Assembly: GCF_900110945.1 (NCBI RefSeq)
Contig: NZ_FOFL01000001.1
Coordinates: 310,001-374,000 of the forward strand
DNA length: 64,000 nucleotides
Reading direction: 5' to 3'
DNA from: Devosia sp. YR412
Lineage (GTDB): Bacteria > Pseudomonadota > Alphaproteobacteria > Rhizobiales > Devosiaceae
Under the pieces are notes generated by a model that searched no databases, was not told the DNA's origin, and worked only from the letters and a program-made list of their open reading frames with translations. Numbering within the stretch: position 1 is the first letter of the stretch; the number at the start of each line of letters is the position of its first letter. Position numbers and translations under genes: made by a program. Positions 1 to 10,123 of the stretch are shown here, piece after piece.

Positions 1-3000
1 AGCGGCACGCCGGGCGGCACGGTGACCTTTACCGTCGATAGCGTGGCGCAAAGCCCGGTGACCCTTTCGGGCGGCCAGGCCAACCTGCTGGTGCCCGGCC
101 TCGGCGTCGGCAGCCATACGATTTCCGCTGCCTATTCGGGCGCCGACAATTATGCGGTGAGTACCAGCGCCGCGACGACAGGCACGGTCAACAAGGCGGC
201 CTCCAGCGTGGTCGTCTCGTCCTCCGCCAATCCGGCGGTGGCGGGGCAGGCTATTGCCTTGACTGCCACGGTCAGCGCCAGCGCCGCATCGCCGACCGGC
301 ACGGTGGTTTTCACCATCGACACCGTGGACCAGCCGGCCGTCAGCCTCAGCAGCGGCGTGGCGACGCTCAACCTGCCGGGCCTTGCGGTGGGCAGCCACA
401 CCATCACCGCCAGCTATTCCGGCGATGCCAATCTCCTCACCAGTTCCGCCTCCCTCCCGGGCGGACAGACCGTCGCGCGCGCGGCGACAACCACAGCGTT
501 GTCCAGCGATGCCCCCTCGCCAGCCCTGGGCGCGGCGGTCACCTTCACCGCCGTCGTCGCCCCCGTTGCGCCGGGCGCCGGTTCGCCGACAGGCAATGTC
601 ATCTTCAGTATCGACAATGTCGATCAGCCGGGTGTGGCGCTGAATGGCGCCGGCACGGCCAGCATTACGCGTTCGAACCTTGGCGTGGGTTCGCACGTCA
701 TCACCGCGCGCTATGCCGGCGACACCAATTTCGCCCAGTCCAATGGTACATTGTCCGGTGGGCAGACCGTCGTGGCGGCCTCGACCGCAACCGTTGTGAC
801 GTTCACGCCGAGCGCCCCGACCTTCGGCAGTTCGGCGACGGTGAGCGCCACGGTGACCTCCTCCGGCGGTACCCCGGCCGGCAATGTCATCTTTACGGTT
901 AACAGCGTCGATCGGGCGCCGACGAGCCTCGTCAATGGCGTGGCCGACCTGGTGCTGAGCAATCTTGCCGTGGGCAGCTATACGCTCGGCGCGCGCTTTG
1001 TCGCCACCTCCAATTATCTGGCCAGCACGGCCACCGACAAGACCATGGTGGTCGGCGCTGCGCCCACCACGACCACGGTCAGCGCCAGCCCGTCCAGCAT
1101 CAAGCTGGGCGAGAGCACGACGCTGTCGGCCAGCGTCAGCGCCGCCCAGGGCACGCCCTCGGGTTCGGTGGAATTCCGCGATGGCACGACGCTGTTGGGC
1201 ACTGTGGCGCTCAACAACGGCGCGGCCAGTCTTTCGACCACGGCGCTGAGCCGCGGCGACCACACCATCACCGCCAATTATCTCGGCACGACCAATTACC
1301 TCGCCAGCAGCGGCACACTGGCCGGCGTGCTACCGGTGCTGGTCGCCGATACCAATCTGACGCTCTCGGCCGCACCGGCGCCGTCGCGCTATGGCCAGGA
1401 CGTCACGTTGACCGCGACCGCCACGGCGCTGCCGGCAGCCGGAACGCCGCAGGGCAATGTTGTCTTCACCGTGGACGGCGTGGCCAGGCCGGCCAGCGCC
1501 ATGACCAATGGTGTCGCAACGCTCACTCTCTCTGCACTTGAACCGGGCATTCACAGCGCCAGCGTCAGCTATGCCGGCTCGACCGATCATGGCGCGGCCA
1601 GCGCCAGCATTGCCGGTGGCATTGTCGTCACCAAGGCCGATGCAACGCTCTCGGTCGGCACCAGCCCAGCCTCGCCGGTGTTCGGCAACAGCCTCACGGT
1701 CACCGCAACCCTGGGCGGTCCATCTGGCCCGCCAACGGGCGATGTGACCTTTGTGATCGACGGCGTCACCAAGCCTGCGGTCACGCCGACGGCTGGCGTG
1801 GCCAGCATCGTGGTTTCCGGCCTCGAGGCCGGCTCGCATACCGTGGAAGCGCGCTTTGCCGGGGATGCGCATTTCAATGCCATCAACGTCACCGCTCCCA
1901 ATGTGACCTTCGCGGCCGCACCGAGTGCGATGACGTTGGCGGCCAGCCCGAGCACGGCGCAGTTTGGCGATAGCGTCACCCTCACCGCGACGCTGAGCTC
2001 GCCCGCCGGTCCGCCGACCGGCAGCGTGGTCTTTTCCATCGATGGCGTGGCGCAGGCCCCGTCGACCATCACGGCCGGTGTGGCGACGCTTAGCACCTCG
2101 GGTCTCACCATCGGCCCGCATGTCATCACGGCGAACTATGCCGCGCAGGGCAATTTCGGCGCCAGTTCCGCCACGCTCAGTGGCGGTGTCGAGATCGACG
2201 TTGCGACGACGCAGACTGCGGTGGCGGGACCAGCGGGCGCCATCACCGTCGGCGATACGGCGCAGTTCACCGCGACCATTACCGCCGCACATGGCACGCC
2301 GAATGGCACGGTGGTTTTCGCCATCGACGGCGTCAACCAGCCGGCGGCGACGCTTTCGGGCGGGGTCGCGACGTTCAGCAAGCAATTCACGACAGCGGGC
2401 ACCCATACGGTGACTGCGACCTACAATGGCGCGGCCAATTTCGCGCCGAGTTCCGGCACCCTGTCGCCCAGCCTTGTGGTCAACAAGGCAACGAGCCAGC
2501 TGGTGATTTCGGCCCCATCGACCAGTGCGTTCGGCACGGCTCTGGTGGTGACCGCTACGGCCGGCTCTACTGGTGGCACGCCGGGCGGCACGGTGATCTT
2601 TTATGTCGATAACGTGCAGGTCGGCTCGGGCATCCTGAGTGGAGGCGTTGCCACTTTGACCTTGCCGCAGCCGGCGGCCGGCAGCCATACCGTCACCGCC
2701 GCCTATGCCGGCGATCTCAATTTCGGGCCGAGCGTTGCGACGGGCGTCGTCATTTCGGTCACCCCGGCAGCGACCGTGACCACCATTACTGCGGCCCAGG
2801 CCACCGTCGCCTCGGGCGAGCCGGTCAGCCTCAGCGTGACGGTCAAGACCACGCCGGGCAATGTGCCGGCGACGGGCAATGTCACCGTGACGCTGGTCGG
2901 CGATAGCCCCGCCAGCACGGCCAATCATGTCGTGGCGCTGAGCAATGGCGCCGGCACGCTGGTGCTCAACGGTCTCGCGGCCAACACCTATACCGTGACC

Positions 3001-6000
3001 GCTACCTATGCCGCTGGCGGCAATTTCGACGGCAGCAGCGCGACGCTTGCCACTGCGCTGACGGTGGAGCCGCCGCCCAGCGACATCCATGTCACCGCCA
3101 ACCTGCCGCGCAGCGTGTCCGGTACCGCCTTCTCGGGCAGCTTCACCGCCTTCGGCGGCGTGCCCTTTGCCGGCCCCGCCGCGCCATATAATTATGCCGT
3201 CACCGCCGGCGTGCTTCCGCCGGGCCTGACGCTCGACGCCAATACCGGTACACTGACCGGCACGGCCGGGGCTGCCGGCACCTATAATTTCACTATCACG
3301 GCGACCGGCCAGGCTGGCGCGCCGGGCGTGCTGCCAGTGCAGATCCGCGTGCTGCCGCCGACCACCATCACCCTGCCGTCGACGCTCAACAATGGCGTGT
3401 TCGGCGTGGATTTTGCGCAGAGCGTCGCCGCCACGGGTGGCACTGCGCCCATGCTCTATGTCGTGTCGATGGGCGCGCTGCCACAGGGCGTGGTGCTCGA
3501 TAGCGCCACCGGTGCGCTGACCGGCGCGCCGACCCAGCTCGGCAATGCCGGCTTCATCATCACCGCCACCGATGCCAATGACTTCACCGCCAGCCAGTCC
3601 TACGCTGTCTCCGTGGTGGCGCCGACCATCACTGTGACCGGCACATTCCCCAATGGCACGGTGGGCGCGACCTATCCGACCACAACGCCATCGGTTAGCG
3701 GTGGCGCCACGCCACGAAGCTTCAGCTTCGACGGCAGCCTGCCGCCGGGCCTCAGCGTCAATGCGACGAGTGGCGCCCTGTCGGGCACGCCAAGCCAGGA
3801 TGGCACCTTCAACTTTGGCATCATCGCCACCGACGCCAATGGCTTCAGCGGAAGGCTCGATACTTCGATGACCGTGGTCGCCGCGCCGGTCATTGTGCTG
3901 CCGACGACGCTGGCCGTGCCGCGGCAGAACCGGCCCTATTCGCAGAATGTCACGGCCAGCGGTGGCACGCCGGCCTATGCCTATGAAGTGGCGAGCGGCG
4001 CGCTGCCGCCGGGCCTGTCGCTCAATCCGACCACCGGCCGCATCAGCGGTACGCCGACCAGCGCCGGTCCCTATACATTCGAGATCAAGGCGACCGACTC
4101 GACTACGCTGTCCGGCACGCGCAGCTATACGCTCAACGTTCAGGCGGCGGCCGTGCTGGTGGTCGATGCCGATATCGGCCCGATCACTGCCTGGCAGCCC
4201 TTCGACCAGAGCATCACTGTTACCGGCGGCACATCGCCCTATAGCTTTACCATTGTCAGCGGCACGCTGCCGACCGGCATCACGCTCGATCCGGCGACCG
4301 GCCAGGTCTCGGGCACGGCTCCGACGCCGGGCGCGCATAACCTCATTCTCGATATTGCCGATGCCGCTGGCGACACGGTCACCGTGCCGCTCAACCTGCA
4401 GGTGCTGGCCCCTACCATTGCGGTGACGGCTTCCATCAACAACCACAATTTCGGCCAGGCTGCGACGGGCACGATCAGCGCCACGGGTGGTACCGCGCCC
4501 TATACCTATGCCGTGACCAGCGGCGCCTTGCCCAATGGTGTGGCGATCAGTGCGGGAGGCGCCGTCTCCGGCACGGCGACCACGGCCGGCACGTTCAACA
4601 TTGTGCTGACGGCCACCGATGCCAAAAACTTCACCGGCACGGCGCCAGTAGCTTTCACCATCACGCCGCCGACGCTTACGCTCTCGGCGCTGCCGCTCGA
4701 ATATATGCTGACCCGGCCCGTCACCGAGACGGTGATCGCTGGTGGCGGCACCGCGCCCTATACGCTGGCGCTGACCGGCAACCTGCCGGCGGGTCTGAGC
4801 TTCAACGCCGCGACGGGCGCCTTGACCGGCACGCCGACGGCGCTGGGCGCACGCAGCTTCACCATTACGGCGACCGATGATTTCGGCTTCACCGTAGCCC
4901 GCACCTACAACGTGGAAACCGTCACCAATATCGGCACCGCCACGCTGCCCGGTTCGCTGCCTGCGGCCACGGCCGATGTGGCCTATACTGGCACGCTGAC
5001 CGCCACGGGCGGCGCCACGCCGCTGAGCTATGCCATCACCAGCGGCACTTTGCCGGCTGGGCTGACCATGAATGCCAGCGGTGTCATCACCGGCAAGACG
5101 CTCGCCACCGGCAATTTCCCCATCACGCTGACCGTCACCGGCAGCGATACCCGCACCAATACGGCGAGCTATGTGCTGACGGTCAATCCGCCGACCATCG
5201 CCGCCAATGGCACCCTGGCCAGCGGCACCGCGGGCGTGGCTTACAATGCCACGGTGCCGGTCTCGGGCGGCAAGTCGCCCTATGGCGTGGTGCTGAAAAG
5301 CGGCAGCCTGCCGGCAGGCCTCGGCATCAGCGCCGCCGGCGTCATCTCCGGCACACCGACCGAGGACGGCACCTTCAACATTGTGCTGACCGTCACCGAC
5401 GCCAACGGCTTTGCAGCGGACATTCCCTATACGCTGGCGGTCGCGGCCCCTAGTATTACGCTTGCAGGGAGCGTGCCGGCCGGCCGCATCGGCCAGGCTT
5501 ACAACGGCCAGATCACCGTCACCGGTGGCGTCACGCCCTATGGCTTCACGGTTACCACCGGCACCCTGCCGGCGGGCTTGAGCCTCAATCCCACGACCGG
5601 CGCCATCACCGGCACGCCGACGGCGGCGGGCACTTCCACCGTGACCATCACCGCGACCGACGACAATGATTTCACCGGCCTGCGCAGCTATGAATTCGTC
5701 ATCGCCAGCAATATGGGCACGACGACTTTGCCCGCCTCGCTGGCCACGCCGGTCTACAAGGCGCCTTATACCGCCAGTGTCGCGGCCAGCGGCGGCAATG
5801 CGCCCTATGGCTATGCCGTCACTACCGGCGCGCTGCCGGCTGGCCTCAGCCTCAATCCGACGACGGGCGCCATCACCGGCACGCCGACGGCAGCCGGCAA
5901 TTTCAACTTCACCGTCACGGTGACCGACAACCAGGGGCTGATCAACCAGCAGTCCTACCAGTGGACCATCGCTCCGCCGGTCATCACCATCTCCGGCACG

Positions 6001-8560
6001 CCACCGGCCGGCCGCGTCAGCGTCGCCTATCCGGCGACCACCATCACGGCCAGCGGTGGAGCCACGCCCTATGGCTATGTGCTGCAGAATGCCCCGCCGG
6101 GCCTGGTCATCGGCGCCAGCAGCGGCGTGATCTCCGGCACGCCGACCCAGGTGGGCACCTATAGTTTCAATGTGGTCGTCACCGACAATGAAGGCTTCAC
6201 CGGCGCGCGCAGCTTCAGCGTGGTCATCGGCGCAGCGCCCATCGCGCTCAACCTGCCGGCCAGCCTGCCGCAGGGCGTGACGGCAACGCCCTATTCGGTG
6301 TCGCTGGCCCCCGACAATGCCGTCGGCGCGGTGACCTATAGCCTAACCGGCGGCACCTCGCTGCCGCTGGGCCTCTCGCTCAACACCAGCACCGGCGTGA
6401 TTTCCGGCCTGCCGACGCTGCCGGGCACCACGACGGTCAGCGTCCGCGCCCAGGATGCCGATGGCAATGTCGGCACCGCCACCTATGGCCTGACGGTCAG
6501 CCTGACGCCGCCGCTTTTCGTGCCGACCTCGATCAACCTCAGCGCCTCCTCGACCAGCGTCGTGGTCGGCGAACCGCTCACCGTCACTGCCAGGGTGGTG
6601 ACGGCCACCGGCAATGCCAACAACGGCATCGTCACGCTGCAGGACGACCTGTCGGGCGCGATCCTCGGCATTGACGTCGTCGCCGCCGATGGTACGGCAA
6701 ATTTCAACCTGTCGTTCCAGACCGTCGGCAATCGCAAGCTGTCGGCGCATTATGCCGTGAGCCTCGGCTTTGCAGCGTCGGATGTGGTGGGCGATACGAT
6801 CACCGTGACCCCCGCCGCAACGCAGGTCACCCTGTCCGGCACTTCCGGCACCGTACCGCTGCTCGGCACCGTCGTGCTGGTCGCCAATGTCTCGCGCGTC
6901 GTCCCGGCCTCGGGTGCGGCGGGCGCCGGCAACATAATCTTCTCGGTCGATGGCACCGATACGCTGACCGTGCCGGCGATCCTCGGCAGCGGCACTTTCA
7001 TCACGACGCTCCTGCCACCCGGCGAACACCGCATCCGCGCCCGCTTCGTCTCGACCAGCGGCGCCGATCTCGACAGCTTTGCCGAAGAGATCATCACCGT
7101 GACCTCGCCGACGCTGACCCTGCTCACCGCGCCGCTGGGCGATATCCTGTTCGGCGCCAGTCCGACCTTCACCGCCACCGTGGTGCCGGTGCAGCTCGGC
7201 GTGCCGGTCAGCGGCAATGTGGTGTTCCGCGACAATGGCTCGGTGGTTGCCACCGTGCCGGTCGATGGCAATCGCCAGGCCGTGCATACGCTGGTGACGC
7301 CGGCGGTAGGCCTCCATCTCGTCACCGCCGAATATGTCGGCGACGCCTATTACAGCGGCAGCACCGCACTGTCCCTGTCGCTCAATGTGCTGGCTGCGCC
7401 GACGATCCAGCAGGCGACCACCACGACCGTCACCGCCAGCAGCCTGACGCCGCAGATCGGCGAGGCACTGACCATCAGCGCCGCCATCACCGCGCCCGGG
7501 ATCATCATCCCGACCGGCCTCGTGACCTTCCGCAATGACACGACCAATATGACGCTGGGCACGGCGCTGCCGGGTCTCGATGGCGTCGCCCGCATCACGC
7601 TGGCGCTGACCGATGGCAATCCGGTCGATATCGTCGCCGACTATGCCGGTGACCTGCTAACTCTGCCCAGCTCTGGCAGCGTCACCGTGGACCCGGTCAA
7701 TGCCGCGACCGCCGTGGCGCTCTCGGCCTCGTCCCTAAATGTGCTGCCCGGCGAGACGGTGACCCTGACCGCCCAGGTCACGCGGCCATCTGGCGGCCAG
7801 CCCGAGGCCGGCACCATCGCCTTCCTCGCGGATGGCGTAGCCTTTGACCATGTGCCGACCAATGGCGCTGCCACGGTCAGCACCACCAGCGCGCCACTCT
7901 CTGGCCCGACCAGCTTCACCGCCCAATTCATCCCCGGCACCGGCAGCAGTGACGCCGGATCGCTATCCGCGGCTGTCGTGGTCAATGCGGCCAAGGCGAC
8001 GCCGTCGCTGAGCTTCAGCGCTGCGATGACGCCCGATGGCCGCGCTGCGGTGACGGTCACAGTGGTGCCGCCAACCGGCGTAACGGTTGTCCCGACCGGC
8101 AGTGTCGTGCTGCAGTCGGCCGGCAAGCCGGACCAGACCGTGTCGCTGACCGCAGGCGCGGCCAGCTTCACCTATCCGGTCGGCAGCTTTGCCGGTCCGA
8201 CGAGCTTCATCGCCAATTACTCCGGCGATGCGCAGTTCAACACCGCCAGCGATAGCACCAGCGTCATCGCCTCGACCGTATCGACCCAGACCGTGCTCAG
8301 CCTGTCGGACGCCAGCGTGGTCATCAATCGGCCGGTGACGGCGACCGTCACGGTCACCGCCGCCTTCCCGGTCGATGACGGCATGGCCGAAGTGCGCGCC
8401 AATGGCACGCTGGTCGGCACCGTGCCGGTGGTCGCTGGCACCGCCAATATCGCGCTGACCAATCTACAGCCGGGCAGCAACACCATCACTGCCAGCTATC
8501 TCGGCAGCGTCAATTATGCGCCGAGCAGCGCTGCCCCGGCCACGGTCACCGTGCTGCTGG
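1..8560 (+). repeat. Tandem Ig-module coding repeats of two kinds
   Basis: Three blocks of coding repeats. At about 1-3075 and 6525-8560 each module is about 85-100 codons with the pattern GTPxGxVVFxIDGVxQ...GVATLxxxxLxxGxHxxTAxYxGDxNF. At about 3079-6515 each module is about 80-90 codons with GxxPYxYxVxxGxLPxGLxLxxxTGxIxGTPTxxGxxxFxIxATD. The modules differ in sequence, so this is old protein-level duplication, not recent DNA-level tandem copies. The middle block being flanked by the other module type suggests insertion or domain swapping. Confidence 0.8.
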
Positions 8561-9891
8561 CGCCGGTTGGCGATCTCTCCGTCTCGCTCACGGCCGATGC
8601 TCAGGCGCTGTTCTCGATCGGCCAGACCGTGAACCTGCGCCTGTCTGTCGGCGCCAATCAGGCTGCGGCCACCAATATCGCCGTCAATTCCACACTGGCC
8701 TTCAACTGCCCGCGGGCCAATCTCGGCGCTGGTGAAACCATGAGCTGCAGCGGCGCCTATCTGGTGACCGCCGCCGACCTGGCGCGCGGCCGCGTCGATT
8801 TCGCCGCCACCGTCACCGCCGATGGCATGACCCCGGCCCAGGCACAGCTCAGCCTGCGCTCGGCGGTCGATGAAATCGCCAAGACCTTCGAAGACCTCTC
8901 CAATGCCTTCGTTGCCGATCGCTCGCGCGTCATCAGCAATGCCATCCCGCTGCCCAATATCCTGCAGCGCCGCGCCAATATCAGCGGCACACGGGCCGGC
9001 AATGTGCTGGCCACCAGCACCGGTTCGAGCCAGACCCTGGCCTTCACCTCAAGCCTGCAGGATTGGCATAATTATGCCGCCGCCCAGGCTGCCAGCGACC
9101 TGGCGCTGGCCATGGACGACGAGCCTTTGCCGTTCAATATCTGGATCGACGCGCAATATGCCCTGCATGCCTCCACCGAAGGTGACGGCCGCTGGGGCAG
9201 CGTCGGCACGGTTGCCCTTGGTGCCGACTATCTGCTCAGCGACAACATCATGGCTGGCGTGATGATCCAGGGCGATTGGGCGACCCAGACCGAATTGCGG
9301 GGCACGGTCAGCGGCCAGGGTTTCCTTGCCGGGCCCTATGTCTCGGTGGCGCTGGGCGAGAACTTGTCGTTCGACGCGACTGTGCTCTATGGCCGCTCCA
9401 GCAACACGGCGTCGTCGACCCAGTTCGGCGAGACCTTCAGCGGCAATTTCGACACCACGCGGCTCAATGCCAAGGCGGCGCTGAGCGGCTATTTCGAGCT
9501 CGATGCGCTGACCATCCGCCCCAATGCCACCTTCTCGCTGGCCTCGGAAACCATCGATAATTACGTGGTCAGCAATGCGCGCGGCGACATGATCAATGTG
9601 CCGGGCGGCAATCAGCTGCGCTACCAGCTGACCGTCGGCGCCATGTTTGAATATGAGATGCTTCTCGACAATGGCGCCCGGCTGACCCCGTCGGTAGGCT
9701 TCGATGTCGGCGTCAATGGCGGCACGGTCAATGGCGCCGAAGCCAGCCAGACAATGCTGGCGCGGGTCAATGCCGGTGTCGAATACGAAACCGAACAGGG
9801 CCTGATCATCGGGCTCGAAATCGGCGGCGAGATCGACAGCGGCGGTTTCTCGTCGGCAGAGATCCGCGCCTCGATCAAGGGCCGCTTCTAA
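1..9891 (+). CDS. Giant Ig-like repeat autotransporter, 5' partial
   Basis: The frame is open from base 1 and the first residues (SGTPGGTVTF) already match the internal repeat unit, so the true start and signal peptide lie upstream; a GTG at 22 is only the first in-frame start. About 3296 residues are visible. Order: roughly ten Big_3-type Ig modules, about twelve He_PIG-type putative Ig modules (motif GALPAGLSLNPTTGAITGTP), then six or seven more Big_3-type modules, a linker at about nt 8560-9060 containing a CPRAN...MSCSG cysteine pair, and a C-terminal beta-domain ending in GRF. The terminal Phe and alternating barrel strands fit a type V autotransporter that displays the repeats on the cell surface. 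Role is inferred to be adhesion or surface-layer structure. The stop overlaps the convergent DUF6894 gene by 4 bases. Confidence 0.9.
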   Translation, partial: SGTPGGTVTFTVDSVAQSPVTLSGGQANLLVPGLGVGSHTISAAYSGADNYAVSTSAATTGTVNKAASSVVVSSSANPAVAGQAIALTATVSASAASPTGTVVFTIDTVDQPAVSLSSGVATLNLPGLAVGSHTITASYSGDANLLTSSASLPGGQTVARAATTTALSSDAPSPALGAAVTFTAVVAPVAPGAGSPTGNVIFSIDNVDQPGVALNGAGTASITRSNLGVGSHVITARYAGDTNFAQSNGTLSGGQTVVAASTATVVTFTPSAPTFGSSATVSATVTSSGGTPAGNVIFTVNSVDRAPTSLVNGVADLVLSNLAVGSYTLGARFVATSNYLASTATDKTMVVGAAPTTTTVSASPSSIKLGESTTLSASVSAAQGTPSGSVEFRDGTTLLGTVALNNGAASLSTTALSRGDHTITANYLGTTNYLASSGTLAGVLPVLVADTNLTLSAAPAPSRYGQDVTLTATATALPAAGTPQGNVVFTVDGVARPASAMTNGVATLTLSALEPGIHSASVSYAGSTDHGAASASIAGGIVVTKADATLSVGTSPASPVFGNSLTVTATLGGPSGPPTGDVTFVIDGVTKPAVTPTAGVASIVVSGLEAGSHTVEARFAGDAHFNAINVTAPNVTFAAAPSAMTLAASPSTAQFGDSVTLTATLSSPAGPPTGSVVFSIDGVAQAPSTITAGVATLSTSGLTIGPHVITANYAAQGNFGASSATLSGGVEIDVATTQTAVAGPAGAITVGDTAQFTATITAAHGTPNGTVVFAIDGVNQPAATLSGGVATFSKQFTTAGTHTVTATYNGAANFAPSSGTLSPSLVVNKATSQLVISAPSTSAFGTALVVTATAGSTGGTPGGTVIFYVDNVQVGSGILSGGVATLTLPQPAAGSHTVTAAYAGDLNFGPSVATGVVISVTPAATVTTITAAQATVASGEPVSLSVTVKTTPGNVPATGNVTVTLVGDSPASTANHVVALSNGAGTLVLNGLAANTYTVTATYAAGGNFDGSSATLATALTVEPPPSDIHVTANLPRSVSGTAFSGSFTAFGGVPFAGPAAPYNYAVTAGVLPPGLTLDANTGTLTGTAGAAGTYNFTITATGQAGAPGVLPVQIRVLPPTTITLPSTLNNGVFGVDFAQSVAATGGTAPMLYVVSMGALPQGVVLDSATGALTGAPTQLGNAGFIITATDANDFTASQSYAVSVVAPTITVTGTFPNGTVGATYPTTTPSVSGGATPRSFSFDGSLPPGLSVNATSGALSGTPSQDGTFNFGIIATDANGFSGRLDTSMTVVAAPVIVLPTTLAVPRQNRPYSQNVTASGGTPAYAYEVASGALPPGLSLNPTTGRISGTPTSAGPYTFEIKATDSTTLSGTRSYTLNVQAAAVLVVDADIGPITAWQPFDQSITVTGGTSPYSFTIVSGTLPTGITLDPATGQVSGTAPTPGAHNLILDIADAAGDTVTVPLNLQVLAPTIAVTASINNHNFGQAATGTISATGGTAPYTYAVTSGALPNGVAISAGGAVSGTATTAGTFNIVLTATDAKNFTGTAPVAFTITPPTLTLSALPLEYMLTRPVTETVIAGGGTAPYTLALTGNLPAGLSFNAATGALTGTPTALGARSFTITATDDFGFTVARTYNVETVTNIGTATLPGSLPAATADVAYTGTLTATGGATPLSYAITSGTLPAGLTMNASGVITGKTLATGNFPITLTVTGSDTRTNTASYVLTVNPPTIAANGTLASGTAGVAYNATVPVSGGKSPYGVVLKSGSLPAGLGISAAGVISGTPTEDGTFNIVLTVTDANGFAADIPYTLAVAAPSITLAGSVPAGRIGQAYNGQITVTGGVTPYGFTVTTGTLPAGLSLNPTTGAITGTPTAAGTSTVTITATDDNDFTGLRSYEFVIASNMGTTTLPASLATPVYKAPYTASVAASGGNAPYGYAVTTGALPAGLSLNPTTGAITGTPTAAGNFNFTVTVTDNQGLINQQSYQWTIAPPVITISGTPPAGRVSVAYPATTITASGGATPYGYVLQNAPPGLVIGASSGVISGTPTQVGTYSFNVVVTDNEGFTGARSFSVVIGAAPIALNLPASLPQGVTATPYSVSLAPDNAVGAVTYSLTGGTSLPLGLSLNTSTGVISGLPTLPGTTTVSVRAQDADGNVGTATYGLTVSLTPPLFVPTSINLSASSTSVVVGEPLTVTARVVTATGNANNGIVTLQDDLSGAILGIDVVAADGTANFNLSFQTVGNRKLSAHYAVSLGFAASDVVGDTITVTPAATQVTLSGTSGTVPLLGTVVLVANVSRVVPASGAAGAGNIIFSVDGTDTLTVPAILGSGTFITTLLPPGEHRIRARFVSTSGADLDSFAEEIITVTSPTLTLLTAPLGDILFGASPTFTATVVPVQLGVPVSGNVVFRDNGSVVATVPVDGNRQAVHTLVTPAVGLHLVTAEYVGDAYYSGSTALSLSLNVLAAPTIQQATTTTVTASSLTPQIGEALTISAAITAPGIIIPTGLVTFRNDTTNMTLGTALPGLDGVARITLALTDGNPVDIVADYAGDLLTLPSSGSVTVDPVNAATAVALSASSLNVLPGETVTLTAQVTRPSGGQPEAGTIAFLADGVAFDHVPTNGAATVSTTSAPLSGPTSFTAQFIPGTGSSDAGSLSAAVVVNAAKATPSLSFSAAMTPDGRAAVTVTVVPPTGVTVVPTGSVVLQSAGKPDQTVSLTAGAASFTYPVGSFAGPTSFIANYSGDAQFNTASDSTSVIASTVSTQTVLSLSDASVVINRPVTATVTVTAAFPVDDGMAEVRANGTLVGTVPVVAGTANIALTNLQPGSNTITASYLGSVNYAPSSAAPATVTVLLAPVGDLSVSLTADAQALFSIGQTVNLRLSVGANQAAATNIAVNSTLAFNCPRANLGAGETMSCSGAYLVTAADLARGRVDFAATVTADGMTPAQAQLSLRSAVDEIAKTFEDLSNAFVADRSRVISNAIPLPNILQRRANISGTRAGNVLATSTGSSQTLAFTSSLQDWHNYAAAQAASDLALAMDDEPLPFNIWIDAQYALHASTEGDGRWGSVGTVALGADYLLSDNIMAGVMIQGDWATQTELRGTVSGQGFLAGPYVSVALGENLSFDATVLYGRSSNTASSTQFGETFSGNFDTTRLNAKAALSGYFELDALTIRPNATFSLASETIDNYVVSNARGDMINVPGGNQLRYQLTVGAMFEYEMLLDNGARLTPSVGFDVGVNGGTVNGAEASQTMLARVNAGVEYETEQGLIIGLEIGGEIDSGGFSSAEIRASIKGRF

Positions 9892-10121
9892 CTCTGGTCA
9901 TCGGTGGTCATGGTCACGGTGATCAATATCGGCCCGTCGGCACCATCGCGCACGAGGATTGAAATCGCTGGCCCTTCGGCCTCCCGCAGCGCGTCGCGCA
10001 CCATGTCGGCAATCGCCTTGCGGGCTTCTTTCACCGCGGTGTGCATGTCCGGCAGTTCCACGCCGACATCGTCGACAAAGGAACCATCGCCGTCACGCAC
10101 GTCAAAGTAATAGCGAGGCAT
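9888..10121 (-). CDS. DUF6894 family small protein
   Basis: 77 residues beginning MPRYYFDVRDGDG, followed by a VDDVGVELPD stretch and an acidic/alanine helix containing EARKAI; this is the typical DUF6894 pattern seen in many rhizobial small proteins. No signal peptide or membrane segment. It starts 2 bases after the stop of the upstream Crp-family gene, so the two are probably cotranscribed. Its TAG stop overlaps the TAA stop of the convergent autotransporter. Biochemical function of the family is unknown. Confidence 0.8.
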   Translation of the reverse strand: MPRYYFDVRDGDGSFVDDVGVELPDMHTAVKEARKAIADMVRDALREAEGPAISILVRDGADGPILITVTMTTDDQS

Positions 10122-10123
10122 GT

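Noticed and set aside
1330-4446. 1038-residue open frame antisense to the autotransporter
   Set aside because: Very basic Arg/His/Gly-rich shadow of the repetitive high-GC gene on the other strand; no ribosome-binding site or domain.
1-8560. Possible CRISPR or DNA satellite because of dense repetition
   Set aside because: Repeats are in-frame protein modules of 80-100 codons with divergent DNA, not short identical repeats with spacers.
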